DNA from: Lumbricus terrestris | Lineage: Eukaryota; Annelida; Clitellata; Crassiclitellata; Lumbricidae | Reading direction: 5' to 3' | Assembly (NCBI GenBank): GCA_949752735.1 | Contig: OX457038.1 | Span: forward strand, 19,517,012-19,581,011 | DNA length: 64,000 nt | Part shown: positions 17,970 through 31,600 of the stretch, one piece after another | Layout: the number at the start of each line of letters is the position of its first letter | Numbering within the stretch: the first letter of the stretch is position 1 | Program-made: the position numbers and the translations under genes | Notes under the pieces: model-generated | Database searches by the model: none | The model's input: only the letters and a program-made list of their open reading frames with translations | What the model was told of the DNA's origin: nothing

Positions 17970-20900
17970 GAAATTTAATCTATTAATAAAAACTTAGGAG
18001 ATTACTCGATGTGGGGGTGGTGGGGATCAGTTCCTGCCTTAATAGAAATATTATGATGGGTTCACAAATTTGTCTCTTCAGTTTTAAAACTTTTATATAT
18101 ATATTCATTTAATTTGATAATTATCTGTTGCACATAAGATTTTATTTTTGACATTCTAACTGACATCTTATAATAAGCACTTTAAATCTGTTTTCTCGGC
18201 ACACTTTTTACAGATATGCAATTGTGCATTAATTCTAACAGTGAACCTTTATCCTAGCAGTGAACCTTTGAAACTACTTTGCAGATTATGTATAATTTGC
18301 ATTTTAAAGCCTTAAATTATTTTAAAGAAATAAGTTCATGTTCACTTAAATGTTGTCTCTGCAAAGAAAAAAAGTTTTATTAACACGCACTTCACGTTTA
18401 ATAAGCTTTTGAGTAAATGACATTCGGTTAAAATGTTCACATTGTAAGGACTTCGTAGCCTGACGATGTGTTGTAGTCGTCATGCCCTTTGGATGCGCTA
18501 AGAGCTTCCGGTCTGAGGGAACTTTGTCCAGTCTTGGCCGGAGTCCTCCTACCCACAGCCGGCCACACAGTGCGTCTGATAGGCTTCCTGGCTACGCGTG
18601 CAACACTGTTTCGTCGCAACTAAGGGTCAGCAGATGTGATGTCAGGCACAGCCCTGTTGGTTGCATGTGCCCACGTTTTAGTAAGTCCGTTTGTGAAGGC
18701 TTGTAAGCATTTTATGGTAACAATGGGAATAGATGTCAAAACGTATGTGATCTGTGTTTGTGTCCTTTGTATTATGTCTGTTGTTGTTGTTTGTTGTTGT
18801 TGTTGTTGTCGTCATTTGCCTGTGTCCTAAGTTCTGTTATTCTGAGTGTATTTCAAAAGTTTCTTGTGTTGCGGGTGGTTTTCTGTGACTTCCTTTTTGC
18901 TTGGAATGATAACCATAACGGAAGCCAAACCAAAAACTCACAATAACTGAATTACCAATGGTTAATATTTATTTAATTTTCATTCAAGAAGAAAGGCTGC
19001 ATGGATTGTCTGACAAACTAGCAAAGGCTGCTCAGGTGTTTTGCTGTGCATTACTAACAGTTTGAAGAAGCATGCAGCAATGTCAATTTCAACAGCTGCA
19101 GACATTTTTTGGAAAGCAATACTAGTAGAGAATTGCCTCGTATGCAGGCCCGGCCCTATGGTTGGCATTTTCTAAGCTCTCGCTAAAAAGTCACCACTAT
19201 CATTGTATTTTGCCCTCTTCTGCAAGAATGTTTGTGGACATCCATTTGCAAATTTGAAGCAAAAATGAGTTAATTATTTCCTAGAGAAAATTCTACATGC
19301 AGACCTAGGCTAAAAAAGTAACCTAGCTGTGACTCACCTTATCGAAGTTTCGTTCTTTCGAATTCACTTTATCACATTCACGTGGCAAATTGACTGCAAG
19401 CATAGTTGTTATGCGACTAAGCATTGTCAATCTCATCAAAGAAAAAAGTATAGCCAGCAGCGCGGGGCCCAAGGCGGCTGCCTCGCTCGCCTTGCCCTAA
19501 GACTGGGCCTGCTCAGGTGGGAATAATGGCTTAATACATAGATGACTCCGCAAATTCTTACTACTGTAGTCGGGTTGAAAGGATCCACAGTACGAATGGC
19601 ATTGGCATGTTCTTTCATTGTCATGTTCTTTCATTGTCTTCTGCATGTGACAGCGATTGAAGCTAGTGATTGAAGCTAAAGAATCAGAATCTATGTTCTC
19701 GATTTGCATCTTTTTATCAACAAAATTAATATTCTGAAATGAAAAATGATGTAAAATACTGTTAAATTAAGATGGAATTGCCGATTGCTTGATTCTTTTC
19801 TCGTTCCACTTCATTGGTCCATTAACCAACTGAGGTAATCATCGTTGGTTCACTTTGAATCTATCGCCTTCTCTTTCTTGCATTGATGAACGACCATGCC
19901 ATCAGACCAGGTATAAACTCTTGGGGCAACTGTCAACAGCGATCTCACATTTCGACACCACATAGCAAACATTTTCAAATCTTGTTTATTTATCAAATCA
20001 GGGCAACTATGACATAACGCTGGCCTCCTGATCTGTGTTTACAATTATTACACTAATGCACACATTTTTATGATATAGCACTTGATGGGCTTCATCATAT
20101 TCACTAGCTCACATGAATCATGTGCAATGTGCATGCTACACAGTTTTGTATCAATGATAACATATTTCCTTGCAAAATAGTTGATGTCACTTATAATGCA
20201 TCGATCTATTGTCAATGCTCAAATTGTTGAAAAATGAGATAAAGTTTGGAATTAGAATAAAAAAGAGTAAAAGGAAAACTCTGTCGAGACATGAATTTGT
20301 CATGGACTCAAAATGATCTTTTAGACCAATATGAGTCTTGAGACATATCACTATTGCAGGCCAGTCATTGATAATTGCATGTGTATTGTTTTAATTCAGG
20401 ATCTGCATCCCCTTTCGCGGATAGCAGAGCAAAGAGCATGGGAAGCATTCGCAAGAGCCGAGCAGACTTGCGCAGGACAACTGAGTCTTTACAGCCTGTG
20501 GTGAATGTGAATGTGGTGAATGGAAAGGCCACACCACCACCAGCGGCACCGACGCGTAACTTGGCATCAACACGGACTGGTATATCGAAGTCTGTGTCCT
20601 CTTCAGAGGCGCTGGGTGCTAATTCCACGCTCAGATCTGCCGCCAGATCTCCTGCCTTTCCACGACCTTCGGTGCTAACTCCCAAGTTTAGTAAAGGACC
20701 GCCGGTGTTTAGCTCGCCTCCGGCTAAGTTGCCGTTATCGCCGTCTAAGACCCTTGTACCATGGTCTCTGCCAAAGCCTTCAAGCTCTCAGAGATCTATA
20801 ACATCCAATAAGGTAGGAAGATGAGTTTCTGTCTTGCATTATTTACCATCCCTTCATAGACGAAGTTTATTTAGCTAAACTGTAAGCAAAAGTAAGGACC

Positions 20901-23900
20901 ACTCACTCATTTGTTTGCATGCCTGCAGAAGTTAATTAGAAATGAGACCCAAAGCATTGAATGGTCTCTCGGCTGGGCTGCGTACATGATTCCAGCAATC
21001 AAGCAAAGACGATTTTAGCCTAGGTAAATTTTCTGTTATCTCCACTGTCCAGTTTCTGTTGTGCTAGGCTTGCAAAGCCCTTCGCTCTGCTTCTAGCGGG
21101 GAGCCTGCGGTCCCTCATGTTGGAATCTTAACCTGTTCGAGTGTCATGCTTTCTCAGTTGTAGGTGCATCTGTTTGGAATAATCTCCCATTGGAGATACT
21201 CCTGTTACCTCAAGTTGACCTATCAGTGTTTTACAGGCTCCTTTAAACTTATTTGTATCATTGTGGTCGGACTGGTAGCGCTTCTGAGGGGGGCTTCTTG
21301 GAGAGGTGCTATATAAATTTTTGAAATGAATGAATGAATAAATGAATGATGCACTTCTCTAATGACTCATAAAAAAGGTGGTGAACTGAATTAAACTCAG
21401 GTGGACTGATGTGCTTATGCTGACTGCTGAAGATACTCGTGTGCGACTGTTTACTGCTCATTGTTGAATTAATTAGATGGATGAAATAATGAGTTGATTC
21501 TGCTGTCATGCAATTTTACTTTCCACTCTATGTCTTCTGCAGTCAGACATACCTGTTTGCATTTGCAGGGCATCATCAAGGCTGTGCATGATCTTTCAAT
21601 CCGTATCCAGTCGCCCCAGTTCGATAAAAAGGTTTGAAGAAAGCAGATAGTTTTGCCATTTAGTTATCTTTCCTCACTATATATTTTTATATGTGTTGTC
21701 TTAGAAGCCTGACATTGTTCTAGTGCTATTCTTTATATAGCAATTAATTTTAATCTTGCATCTTAAATAATTTGTTTAGTACTCTTTGTGTTTTTTACTT
21801 CATTTTTAATTCTGGATTCTTTGGTTGCTTTGAATGCACTGCTTTAAAAGAACAATTTTGTTTTTAATGTTGAGATTAGCAGCAAATCTACCAGATATTG
21901 GGTGACTTTCTTTAGGTATATCATCACGCCAAGAAGTTATATTTGATTTTTTTTATTCCCTTACAAGTTTAACCATATACAAGTCATATATTGTATGCGA
22001 TTTATTATACTAAGCTTTGAAGTAAGTTTTGTGTTTTATAGAAAGAGTTGCCTGTGAGCGATGTAAATGAAAAGCAGAAAGGTGTGTCTGCCAATGGAGA
22101 GCCAAGCGCTGCAGAGATGCCTGACAAGACCGGTAAAACTTCTGTGGAAGAAGAATACAAGGCAAAATTGACGGAGAAGCGACGTCTGGCCAGGGAGAAG
22201 GCGGAACGAGAAGCGGAAGAGGAGCGACAAAGGGTGGAGGAAGAAAGGTCAGAGTCATCTGTTTTTCTTTAATGTTCGAAGGTTGTGTAAAAATGTTGGG
22301 TGATGCATTTCAATTTAACCCTTTACCAACCAAGGTGTAGCACACGGTATGGGAAATCCTATACCCTTGGTGGTAAATAATAATAATAGTGATAATAATA
22401 ATAATAATAATTACGACAATTTATATGGCGCAGTAACACAGCCATGCCGTTACAAGGGCGCCTAAAGGGTTGACATAACTTGTGTGTTATTTTGCATCCA
22501 TACATGTACTTGCCTAGATGCTGATTGCTCTTTCTGTGGTTATGCATGTACATGAATAATATGGTTTCTTTTCATGCAGCTCTATTGTTCTGTTGAGGCA
22601 ACTTTAGTTAGTTACATGATAAAGAGTGTAAGAAGTAGGCATTGTTTTATTTGATTATTTGTTTGATTCATTTGTTACAGTTGCTTCACTACTTTGTTTT
22701 AAATGGATTATTCCCTGCATCTGTGTGTTCTTCAATAATCCTAGCAATAACTGCACTTGTTACATATAGACCAAAGAGTGCTCATTGCTTTGGAGTTCCA
22801 GTTTGGATTCTTTTATTGCAGAATTTGTAGCCATTGCAGTTAGGTGTTCATTTCCTAGAATAGAGCGTAATTAGTTCACTGACATTTATTGTTTGTTTTG
22901 ATATGTGGTTTTAGGAGGAAAGAGGAGGAAAGACTGCGAATTGAGGAAGAGGAGCAGAGGAAGCAGGAAGAGGAAGAACTTCGAGCAGTGGAGGAAGCAA
23001 GGAAGCAAGAGGAAGAGCGTTTCCGTTTGGCTGTGGAGGAAACAGAACGCCAGCGCAAAGAAGAGGAGGAGAAGCAGACGGCTGAAAGAGAGGAGGTTGG
23101 ATTTTATGGAATATATCTGTTTTAAATAAAGTGCACTTACTACAACACCATCACTTGAAACTCAGGTGCATGTGACCCTACAAACGAAGCATCCTTCTAA
23201 AAGCCTATGTTATTTTGGTTAATTGGGAGGCACCAACATTTGAGTAACAAAAATGAAGGAAATATTTTTAAGAATTGCCAGCAATTTGTTGTACAAATAA
23301 AAATATATTAATTACGTACATTTAAGTTGTTATATGTTAATTTGCTTTTTTTTATCTGATGGATATCAGCATGCAATTGTAACTGGGCAGTTTGAATGTT
23401 TTAGTATTCAAGACTGGTTTGGCTTGAAAGTAAGTTTTATGGATGTTTGTAAACTGCATGTTGTTTCTTTTACTATTTATGATTTAGAAACTAGCTGCTG
23501 AGAGGAGAGTCCAGGAGGAGGCGGAGAGAAAAGAAAAAGAGCGTGATGAAAAGACCCGTCGTGAGGAAGAAGAAAGACTAGAGAGAAAGAAGGTCAGTCT
23601 TGACAGACGATTATTCATTTATTGCTCAAATGCTGCTGCTCCTTACTCATCCAAAACTCAGTTCATCTGTCTTGGTAGTCAAGGACAGCTGACCAGTGTA
23701 AACAAGCACCTGTTGGCTGAGACCTGCCCTCATGTCACTTTTTCACATGCTGTTTGCGACCTTGTGGTTCGGCTTCACCTTAAGCTCAGTTTTTTGCAAC
23801 ACATGAACTTGTTTCCCCACAATGCTATGTGTGCTTTCTGCCAAATGCATAAATCTTAACTGTGGCTGGGCTGGAGGAATCTCTGAGTAGGCTGCTGGAA

Positions 23901-26745
23901 GAGGTGGTATATAAATTTTTGGAATGAATGGATTGCTCTTTGTGACATGGCATGTAGTATGCTGCTGTTAGTATTTATTGATTAAGGTGATTAGTGTTGC
24001 TTAAAGTTGTCTTTATCTTGGCGTGTAGCTTGCATCATCTGAAAAGCCAGTGGTGGAGTTTGGGTGTCAATGGATTTACCCTTTACATATATGTTGCTAT
24101 GTCAATGGATTTACCCTTTACATATATGTTGCTATGTCAATGGATTTACACTTCACATATAAGTTGGTGTGTCATGTCCAAGCATGATAAATGTTAGCTT
24201 AGCTTAAAACCCTGTAACTCATTGGTAAGTTTTCCAGTTTGTCAATTGCTCTTGTCCTTACTCATCAGCCTACATTACTCTTGCGCTAAAACCATTCTCT
24301 AAGTGATTGTTATGGAAAGCTAACATGTTCCGTGACGGATTATCTTGCTAGATGATTGTCACTAAAGTTGACTGGCTTTAAGCTGATGATTCGATTGCTT
24401 TTTTGTTTTAGAGGCTCGAAATGATTATGAAAAGAGTCAAGACAGACGACAGCAGTTCACAGAAGGTTTTTATCATTTTAAAGAATGTGATGCTTTTATT
24501 TGACCTATCTAAGTTTTAAAATTCAGTATTTCGGGTACTGTTATTTGTAATTCTAACCAGATGATTAAACGAAGGCTTTGGTTCAGAGAAACTAAGCATG
24601 TACTGCTATTGTTCGACAAAAATGTTCTTTCATAAACATTTTACGAATTTAGGCCAAGAGAGATATTAAAATTGATTTTTGATAGCCGCAATTAAATCTG
24701 TTGTTAAAGATACGGATCAAGAAGCTGAAATTTTTATACATGATCTTATGTAATATCTCAAGTGCAGATTTTCAAAATGTAAAAATGGCTTTTGTGATAG
24801 GATGTGAAAGAAGTGAAAGCTACTGAACCTGGTGGAGGCGATGACTCCGGAATGAAGTCGTTCTCACCGTTTTTGAGGCAAGTGATGGATAGCAAATTGA
24901 GAGGAAAGGTGACTGGTGGAGTAGGAGGAGGAGGTTCATCCTCTGCCTTGAGCAATTTTGACTCGAGTAACGATGAAAGCAAGACGCTACAGACTGATGC
25001 CTCTTCTGAATCGGTGGATGAAGCGAAAGCGAATCCTGATGAGCTGTTGCGTGAGAAATCAGACGCCTCTCCAGAACTTTCCGAAGATCTTCAGCCTCAG
25101 CGTAGCGTAGAAGAAACAGTCAACGAAGACTCCGAAACAATAGATGAAGCAAAGCTCACTCTCCACACGTCCAAATCCACGCATGTTGATGTAGAAAGTG
25201 GAATTGACTCATGCATGTATGTTAATCTGAATTGACTCGTGCATGTATGTTAATCTAATCTACTTGATTTTGGCGTAGGATGTATAATAATAATAATAAT
25301 AATAATAATAATTTTTTCTTTAATTGAGCGCCTGAAAACGCACTGCGCTTTACATGTACAAGTTATGCAGTAATCTTGATTAACATTAAACTTAACTACT
25401 AACTGAGCAGCTAACCGCAGTACACAGCGCTAATAGCAGCCTACAAACCATGTCCATCCAACGGGGGCTCGAACTGTTACCTCTCGCTCTGTACGCCAGC
25501 ATGCAATCCATTACTCTGCCGGGCTAAAGTAATTCTTTGATTGTTGGTTGTTCGTTTTTTGGATTGCGGGATTTATGTCCTTGCAAGTGAATGTATTGAC
25601 TTGAGACTAAAGGGCTGTCTCATCATGTTTGTTTTGTTAAAACGTATTGCATGTAGGCCAAGGCAGTGCATATGATTCTGTAGTATTGATGCTTTTCCCA
25701 AAGCCTCGTGCTAAACTGGTTAAACATTTGAGGTGGGAAATTGTTGGCTTTCATATAATGTTATTGAACTTGGGCTATGGTTTGGGCTGTGTTGCAGCTG
25801 CCTTGTAAGCAACAGAATCTGTTCAATCAGTGGCTGTGTGCAATTAATGCAGGAATTAATTCACTACTTAACTGATGAACAGTGAACTGTGTCTTTATTG
25901 ATGAACTTCTTCAACATAATAAACTTTAAGACTAGTGTGTGCAGTGCTTTTTAAGCTCCTGCGTTGCACTATATAACCAGCCCAGGTCCTGTCTCTTGCT
26001 GGACAGAACTTTTCAGTTTTTTCATTATAGCACCAGTACTAGAAAGATAGTGAAAAGAGTTGCCAACAGATAGTGATATGAGTTGCCAATGGATAGTGAA
26101 ACGAGTTGCCAGTGAACTACCATTCTTGTGGTCTTTGATTTTTTAATGATTATTTATTTGCTTTTTGTTTGATCTTTTTTTCGTAAATTTTGTATGTCCT
26201 GATATTGCAACTTTAGTCCCACAATGGCTTTGCCATTCAATGAAGATGCTGTTTCTGATGACACCCAGTCGACGTTGGAAGTCATCAATCTCTCGTCAGT
26301 GGACAGTAAAGTCACAAAGGCCTCAGACGACAACCAGAATTGGACAATTCCTACAAAAGATCACCCGGATCCCAGCAGTGTCATTCCGGAACAGTCTTTA
26401 CCAGACTTGCCAAGAATTGCATTCGATGAAAATTCCGTAAAGAATTCACAGAATAAACTTCCTGGTTAGCTAGCATTCATTTTCTTAAGGTCTTCCTAGT
26501 GAAAATAATTTTATACAATATAATTTTTTTTAAATACCAGTATGGCCATATGCTAGTAATTTTACATTTTTCCCTTTACACTTTTTGACTGAATAGATCT
26601 ATGTAATAACACTAGAATCAGTTTTGTATTTTTTTAAGACATTCAGCTCTGCTACGTTATGTTGATATTTTTCATAATATTTTCTAGCATTGGCAATTAA
26701 CTGATTTTTATTCTATTTTGTACTTTTACAGATATTCTGCTGTAG
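10796..26745 (+). CDS. MAP7: MAP7/ensconsin-like microtubule-associated protein, 13 coding exons
   Basis: Predicted cytoskeletal protein that binds microtubules and, in known relatives, recruits kinesin-1. Coding exons: 10796-10862, 12022-12254, 13009-13246, 13629-13889, 20400-20812, 21569-21631, 22042-22247, 22915-23095, 23488-23592, 24412-24465, 24801-25216, 26217-26464, 26732-26745. All have GT-AG borders and matching phases, and they sum to 2,499 bases: 832 residues plus stop. Residues about 25-130 form a highly charged coiled coil like the N-terminal microtubule-binding segment. Residues 130-440 are Ser/Pro-rich and basic. Residues about 445-603 are a Glu/Arg/Lys coiled coil ending ERKKRLEMIMKR, which matches the end of the MAP7 kinesin-binding domain. 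The acidic tail (608-832) is unfamiliar. Start: the ATG lies 4 bases after a plausible acceptor (AG at 10790-10791), so non-coding 5' exons probably lie upstream. The length fits vertebrate MAP7 and MAP7D proteins. Confidence 0.9.
11215..11376 (+). repeat. SINE or LINE 3' end with (TTAGA)n tail
   Basis: In the first MAP7-like intron, AGCGCTTTATAAATGTTAGA followed by more TTAGA units looks like the tail of a retroposon. The preceding 120 bases are moderately GC-rich. I could not identify the family. Confidence 0.4.
16915..17112 (+). mobile_element. tRNA-derived SINE, family B
   Basis: A head with GGTGGTGTAGGGTATG and the B-box-like GGGTTCAAATCC is followed by a body (GGGCAAGTCCTTCACTCACT) and an end (GAGGCTATATAACAAGTGCTT), as in many animal tRNA-derived SINEs. 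It lies in the large MAP7-like intron. It is not a functional tRNA, because the cloverleaf is not maintained. Confidence 0.6.
18477..18680 (+). CDS. MAP7: Probable alternative (cassette) exon of the MAP7-like gene
   Basis: Within the 6.5-kb intron 13890-20399, this GC-richer island is open in the frame set by the neighbours. It starts after TTGTAG with two bases that complete the split codon from 13889. It ends before a consensus GTAAGT donor in phase 1, the same phase as the skipped junction. At 204 bases (68 codons) it can be included or skipped without shifting the frame. It would add a Ser/Arg/Pro-rich insert (with SPPTHSRPHSASDR) to the disordered linker, giving about 900 residues. Its pyrimidine tract is weak. 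It could also be constitutive, or chance. Confidence 0.55.
19145..19511. mobile_element. hAT-type MITE in a MAP7-like intron
   Basis: The ends CAGGCCCGGCCCTA and CCCTAAGACTGGGCCTG are imperfect inverted repeats of the common hAT form (CAGGCCC). The 8-bp flanks CTCGTATG and CTCAGGTG agree at five positions, so the insertion looks old. No coding capacity. Confidence 0.55.
21060..21355 (+). pseudogene. LINE 3' end: ORF2 C-terminal fragment with AATG tail
   Basis: In the intron after the 20400-20812 exon, frame 21150-21246 reads FSVVGASVWNNLPLEILLLP and ends in a stop. This is the typical C-terminus of CR1/L2-like LINE ORF2. A 3' UTR ending GGTGCTATATAAATTTTTG and AATG repeats follows. It is 5'-truncated and dead. 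A related 3' tail lies at 23860-23930. Confidence 0.65.
22370..22460 (+). repeat. (AAT)n tract with retroposon-like end
   Basis: Imperfect AAT repeats are followed by CAATTTATATGGCGCAGTAA, a word type found at the ends of short retroposons. It lies in a MAP7-like intron. Family not determined. Confidence 0.4.
23860..23932 (+). repeat. LINE 3' tail fragment
   Basis: GGTGGTATATAAATTTTTGG followed by AATGAATGG matches the 3' terminus of the LINE remnant at 21300-21345. The sequence upstream (23600-23850) may be its degraded body. Confidence 0.45.
24065..24169. repeat. Three tandem copies of a 35-bp unit
   Basis: TGTCAATGGATTTACCCTTT begins identical units at 24065 and 24100 and a diverged third at 24135. 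They lie in the intron before the 24412-24465 exon. Confidence 0.95.
25287..25525 (-). mobile_element. tRNA-derived SINE, family A, inverted copy
   Basis: Reverse complement of the SINE at 4078-4330. Read on the minus strand it has GCAGAGTAATGG, GTTCGAGCCCCCG, CATAACTTGTACATGTAAAG and GCGCAGTGCG, then ends in AAAGAAAAAATT and an ATT tail. It lies in the MAP7-like intron 25217-26216, antisense to the gene. Confidence 0.75.
26048..26116. repeat. Three imperfect copies of a 23-bp unit
   Basis: ATAGTGAAAAGAGTTGCCAA recurs with changes three times just upstream of the penultimate MAP7-like coding exon. Confidence 0.8.
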
Positions 26746-28600
26746 TTTGTTGCAGCTAAAGTGACGACTGTTGCAAATGATCTTCAGAGCTTGAGCAGAC
26801 GATTTAGCTGAAGAACTTTGCAGGACGTTATTATTTGTGGATTTTTGAATGCAGCATTAATGGATTTTTGATATTTTGAAAGAAATTAGTGCTGCTCTGT
26901 ACATCGCTTTGCATCACTTTCGGTGTTCAATGCATTTATTTGGATTGGTTGCTGAAGTGGATCGTATTTTTTATAGCGGGTTAGTTTACACTTTGCTGAC
27001 GTCCTTCGTGATTTACGTTGCTTTTAAAACATGTCGTGTAGAAAAGGGTAGAGTCCGTTCGAAAGTAGGTGTGTCGCATTTAGTATATTTTATGCATCAC
27101 CTTTACCTCGTGAACATCATGTTGTAGCGGGCGGAATAGAACGTAGTGGAGACAAGCTACAGGTTGCGTTTTCTGTTTGTTGAAATGGCAACAGGATTTC
27201 TAGCTGGTCAGATATTGGTCGATATTGATAAATGTGATTCTTGAGTTCAAATTTAAAAACAAGCAAAATGGCAGAATTACCTACAAGCAATGATTTGATA
27301 AACAAAATTTGATGCGATATGAAGTCCTTGTTTTGAGATTGAGTCTTTCTCATCTTGTAGTAAAAGTGGTACTAATTTATAATGGACTGTCTTTCAGTTT
27401 GGAAAATATTTTGAATATGACTAGTCTTGTCATGAGGCTGTTTCTTCCCGTTATTTCATATGTACACAACAATTCTTAAGTGATAAAGCTTTAGAGCCAT
27501 TCTTCCTTTCATTTCCAAGGAAAAATAGGTGGCTTATTCAGCGGAAATGCTCAGGTCTTTTTTAAACTTTCCACAGTTAATGCTAGGTTTTTGTACTGCA
27601 GATGCTTGATGAATCTTTAAAAGGTGTTCTAAATTGTAATTCGCTGCTCTTGTTTGAATTGCACTTGATATATATTTTTTTCTTTGCATATGATAGCCAT
27701 ATTTTGTACTTGGAGTTAGCAATATTGGCAGATTGGAGTCTTGAGGCCTAAGGTGTACCGGTAAAATCTAGAGTCATTGCATTCCTGTTAAGTAAATTTC
27801 TTCCGATACATCTATTCAATGCACACAAGTTCTTTTCAATGCTTGCACATATCATTGTATGTATCTTTAGGTGTATAGTATACTGTAAAGTGTATCCACA
27901 TGATCTCCGTGTACTTCTAATGATATTTATACGACTGTTGAGTTATAGTGTTAAACGGATTTGGTTTGGTTCTGTTGAAATAATCTGTTGGCATTAGATT
28001 TGTGTTTTAATTGGGCTGAGTTAAAAGCATTTTTTGTGTGTGTTCTGTTTGTTCATATAATTTTGCATTTAGATAAATTGTGTTGCGTTAAGCTTGGCAT
28101 GATTCGTTTCCATTCAGGTCCTTTGTGGTTTGCTGCAGAGTTGAGAACTCTGGCTACAATTATTACAATGTGATCAGATGCCCCTGTGATGCTTCAGAAT
28201 GAACCGCACTTTGTCCATTCCAGCCATCTTCATATGCCTTGCTGCTGACCTTGTCAAAGTTGCATGATGAATTTCTTGTTTGTGGATGTTCTAACTTATT
28301 GCAAACCAGTTGAGCAGCTTTCTCTTGTTTTTGCATATTAGTAGATTTTTGCGTTCTCCAGTTTGGTGTTTCTTCCAAGTCAAGAAGCTTTTGAAATGTC
28401 TAATTTTCTGATATTATGTCTTTAAATAGTTTAGGTAAAGATGGAATTTGGCACTCTGTGTGTTTACTTCACTTTCACTTTACAATAACTTCGTGCAATA
28501 TTACTTTACATGTTAAATTATTATATACATTATACATGTTTATAGTAATCGTTTCATGAATTCATATATATATATATATAAATAAATGTATAGTATATAT
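26746..28600 (+). other. Probable 3' UTR of the MAP7-like gene
   Basis: The sequence after the TAG at 26743-26745 is AT-rich and non-coding. The first canonical AATAAA I found downstream is at 28581-28586, inside an AT-rich hairpin-prone stretch with inverted GAATTCAT words (about 28556 and 28607). The real cleavage site is not fixed; earlier variant signals are possible. Confidence 0.4.
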
Positions 28601-31600
28601 ATAAATATGAATTCATAAATATATTCATTGTAAACATTTGTATATATATATAAATATACATTATATACATTTGTATATATATATATATATGTTCATTTAT
28701 TCAGTATTGAGAAATTTTTTGCATTATGTAAATTGAAAATACTTAACAATATTTTCTTTTGTCAGTGTCAGTTGTGTTATGCAAATGCTTTTTTTACAGC
28801 ATTTGGTGTAAAATATTTTACTAATATACCTCTTACACTAGTCAATGTTTCGATCTCTTGAATTTGTTCATTGCTGTAGTATTTCCTGTACCCTAACAAT
28901 TCCAAGCTGTATCTGAATTCTGTTGGTCCATCATATCAGCAGAGCAAAATTAGGGCTGCATTCAATGATGATCGCATGTGACCTTCAAGCTGATGAGCAA
29001 CTGATATGCTTGAAGGCACATGTGACCAACAAACCTTTCATCATTCACCAGTAAGAACTGAAGCGTTCTTTCTGTTCCTTTCGACTAGTTTCGTTAATCA
29101 AGAACGTTGTTTTCCTTTCAAACCAGTAGCTGTAGGTTTTAAAATGCCCAACAGAAACATTCTAGATTTTGTACAAACCAAAGTATTTAGTCACTGGTAT
29201 AAATTTTAGGAAAACTCCTGATGCAAATTTAAAAGTTAATTGTTTTGGTAGTAATTTAGTAATAACTCGTGACCTCAAAATCCTAAAATTCTGGACTGAA
29301 ATGTCGTGTGATTCCTGGTGTTAGTAAGTAATTTTTTTTAATTTAATGCAGAATGAAAAAATGCATTAGTTAGAAGAGCAGCATGGAGAGATGTACACAG
29401 TAATTTTAAAAATTAATAATTTTTAAATATTCACATTGTATTGCCAATACTTGCATATTACCAACCATGATTAATTTTATTGATTACATTTTTTTAGTAG
29501 AAGTCTTGAAAGCCAAATTGCAACTTGACAAAGTACATGAAAGTGTGGAACTTAAGCTTTTAGTAATTAGTCCTCCTTTTAGTACTTTGCCCTACTGTCA
29601 CTTGGAATTGTGCAAATTATCTTTGATCTGGATGCGAAGTTCATATGACTGGCGCTCAGTTTGTGGAGTCTGCCTTGATTCGTTCAATGCATATTACATG
29701 TAAAGGTTTGTTGCAGCCCTAGTTGGTTTTAATTTATTTTAAAGTTTTTCTTTTGCCTTCTGTACGTGTAAACTTGGGTTGTTGTTGTCATGGTTAATGC
29801 CATGCCATCTGCCTGGAGCTGTTTGTCCCACATAGTTCTACCACTGAAGTCCACTGATATTTGCAAGTCAATAGAAGACGGAACTGAATTTCCAGGTATA
29901 AGCCGAGGGACATGGACCATGTGACAGTGCTTGTTTCAGCAGCACATTATGATATGGTGAGCAGAGGGTCATTTTGGCCATGTGGATAGCAGTTCAGTCA
30001 TTTCAACTAAGTCAGTTCTATGAAATTCGTGATTTCTGACTGATTGGCAAATTCTTATATATGTGACTATCTAGCACTTGCTCTGTCAATTCAAATATGT
30101 CAGTTTTTGTAGGACCCAACTGTATTTCATGCTCTGAGCCTCACGAGATCCCTAAATTTTATTACTCTCTAAGGCACTTGCAAGATTTGCTTGACTGGAA
30201 AAACTGTATATACTAGTTTCATTTGTGCTAAGTTACAGTTTCTCTGCTTTTATTTTTTTGCCAGTTAAGCAATATATATATTGCTTAAACCTATATTCAG
30301 ATCACACTTATGTCACATTTAAGTTTGAGGAAATTGTACGTTGAAATTGCTATGTAGCACGTTATCACACTATGTTGTTACTGAGTTGCTTTAAATTGAC
30401 TGCATTGGTTTTATATGACTGTCTGTGTTAACACTGTGTTACTTTCATTGCATGGTCTTGTGCAACTTTCGCCTTCTTTGATGTGTGTGTGTGTGTGTTG
30501 GATTGACTTTTGGGTTAGTTTTTGTGACACTTTTCATGTGCTTCTGCTTCTGTCCGGTGACATTGTCTTCACTACTGAATATGCAAATGATTGTGTGAGT
30601 TGTTTGGTCGTGCTCTTTACGTCTTTAATGTTGACTTTTGTGCCTCTAGTTTTTAATAGAACCATGGTACCATGTGACATTGGCTGCAGTGTATGTAAGC
30701 ACTTTGGCATTGTCCTGTAAAGTGTAAAAGTTGGATCTCAATTTGGCTAATGCATTTGGTTATTATATATATCCAGCATTTATTTATTAAAAATAGATTG
30801 TCTTAATTCAATGCCTTTTGCTACTAAAGTACTAAATTATAGTTTTTCCATAGTTTTTCATTGAATTGTAACTTTTAAATAGAACAACAGGTGTGCAATT
30901 CTTCTACAGTTCATAATTCACATGCTGGTTTGGCCTCTTTGGTATTACAAATGCTTGTCTGATATTATCATAGATGATTTTATTTTTAAAAGGTGCTACA
31001 ATGCTTGACATGTAAAAGTTATATAATAATTTTGAGTTGTTGAAGCGTCAAAATTTTACGGACTTGACAGCATGATGTGACTGATATTGAACGTGATCTA
31101 TGAAAGTTATTGGAGAATCCTGAAATTCATTCTTGGTGTCCAAGATTGTGGATTGTGTTGAAGTATTTCAGAATTTAATCTCATAGAAAAGAATTTTACG
31201 CATTATTGGTTTTATCGTCTATTTCTGAACAACACATGTTCGTTCTTCCGCACAGTTGTCACCAAAAGTTGCATTTCGTCTGTCAATGTTGGTTTTGCGT
31301 TTATGTCAAACCTAAGAAAGAAGACAGTTTTGCAGGTTTATTGGCCAATTAATCTTAACGGTTTAGTTAATTTTATAGGTTGGTTGTACTTACTCTATTG
31401 GCATAGATATAGAAAGCATCTTCATATTTGAAGACCACGTCTGTCCAAGGATTTAATGGATTTCTCTTGAGATTATAAACACGATTGATGCTAATGATAC
31501 AGTCCAGTCTATCTGCTCCTACAGTTGGTCCACTCTAGGGTTATGTTATTTTGGGATTTTCCAAAGCCAGAGGGTTATCTTTGGAATTAGAAAGTGATTT

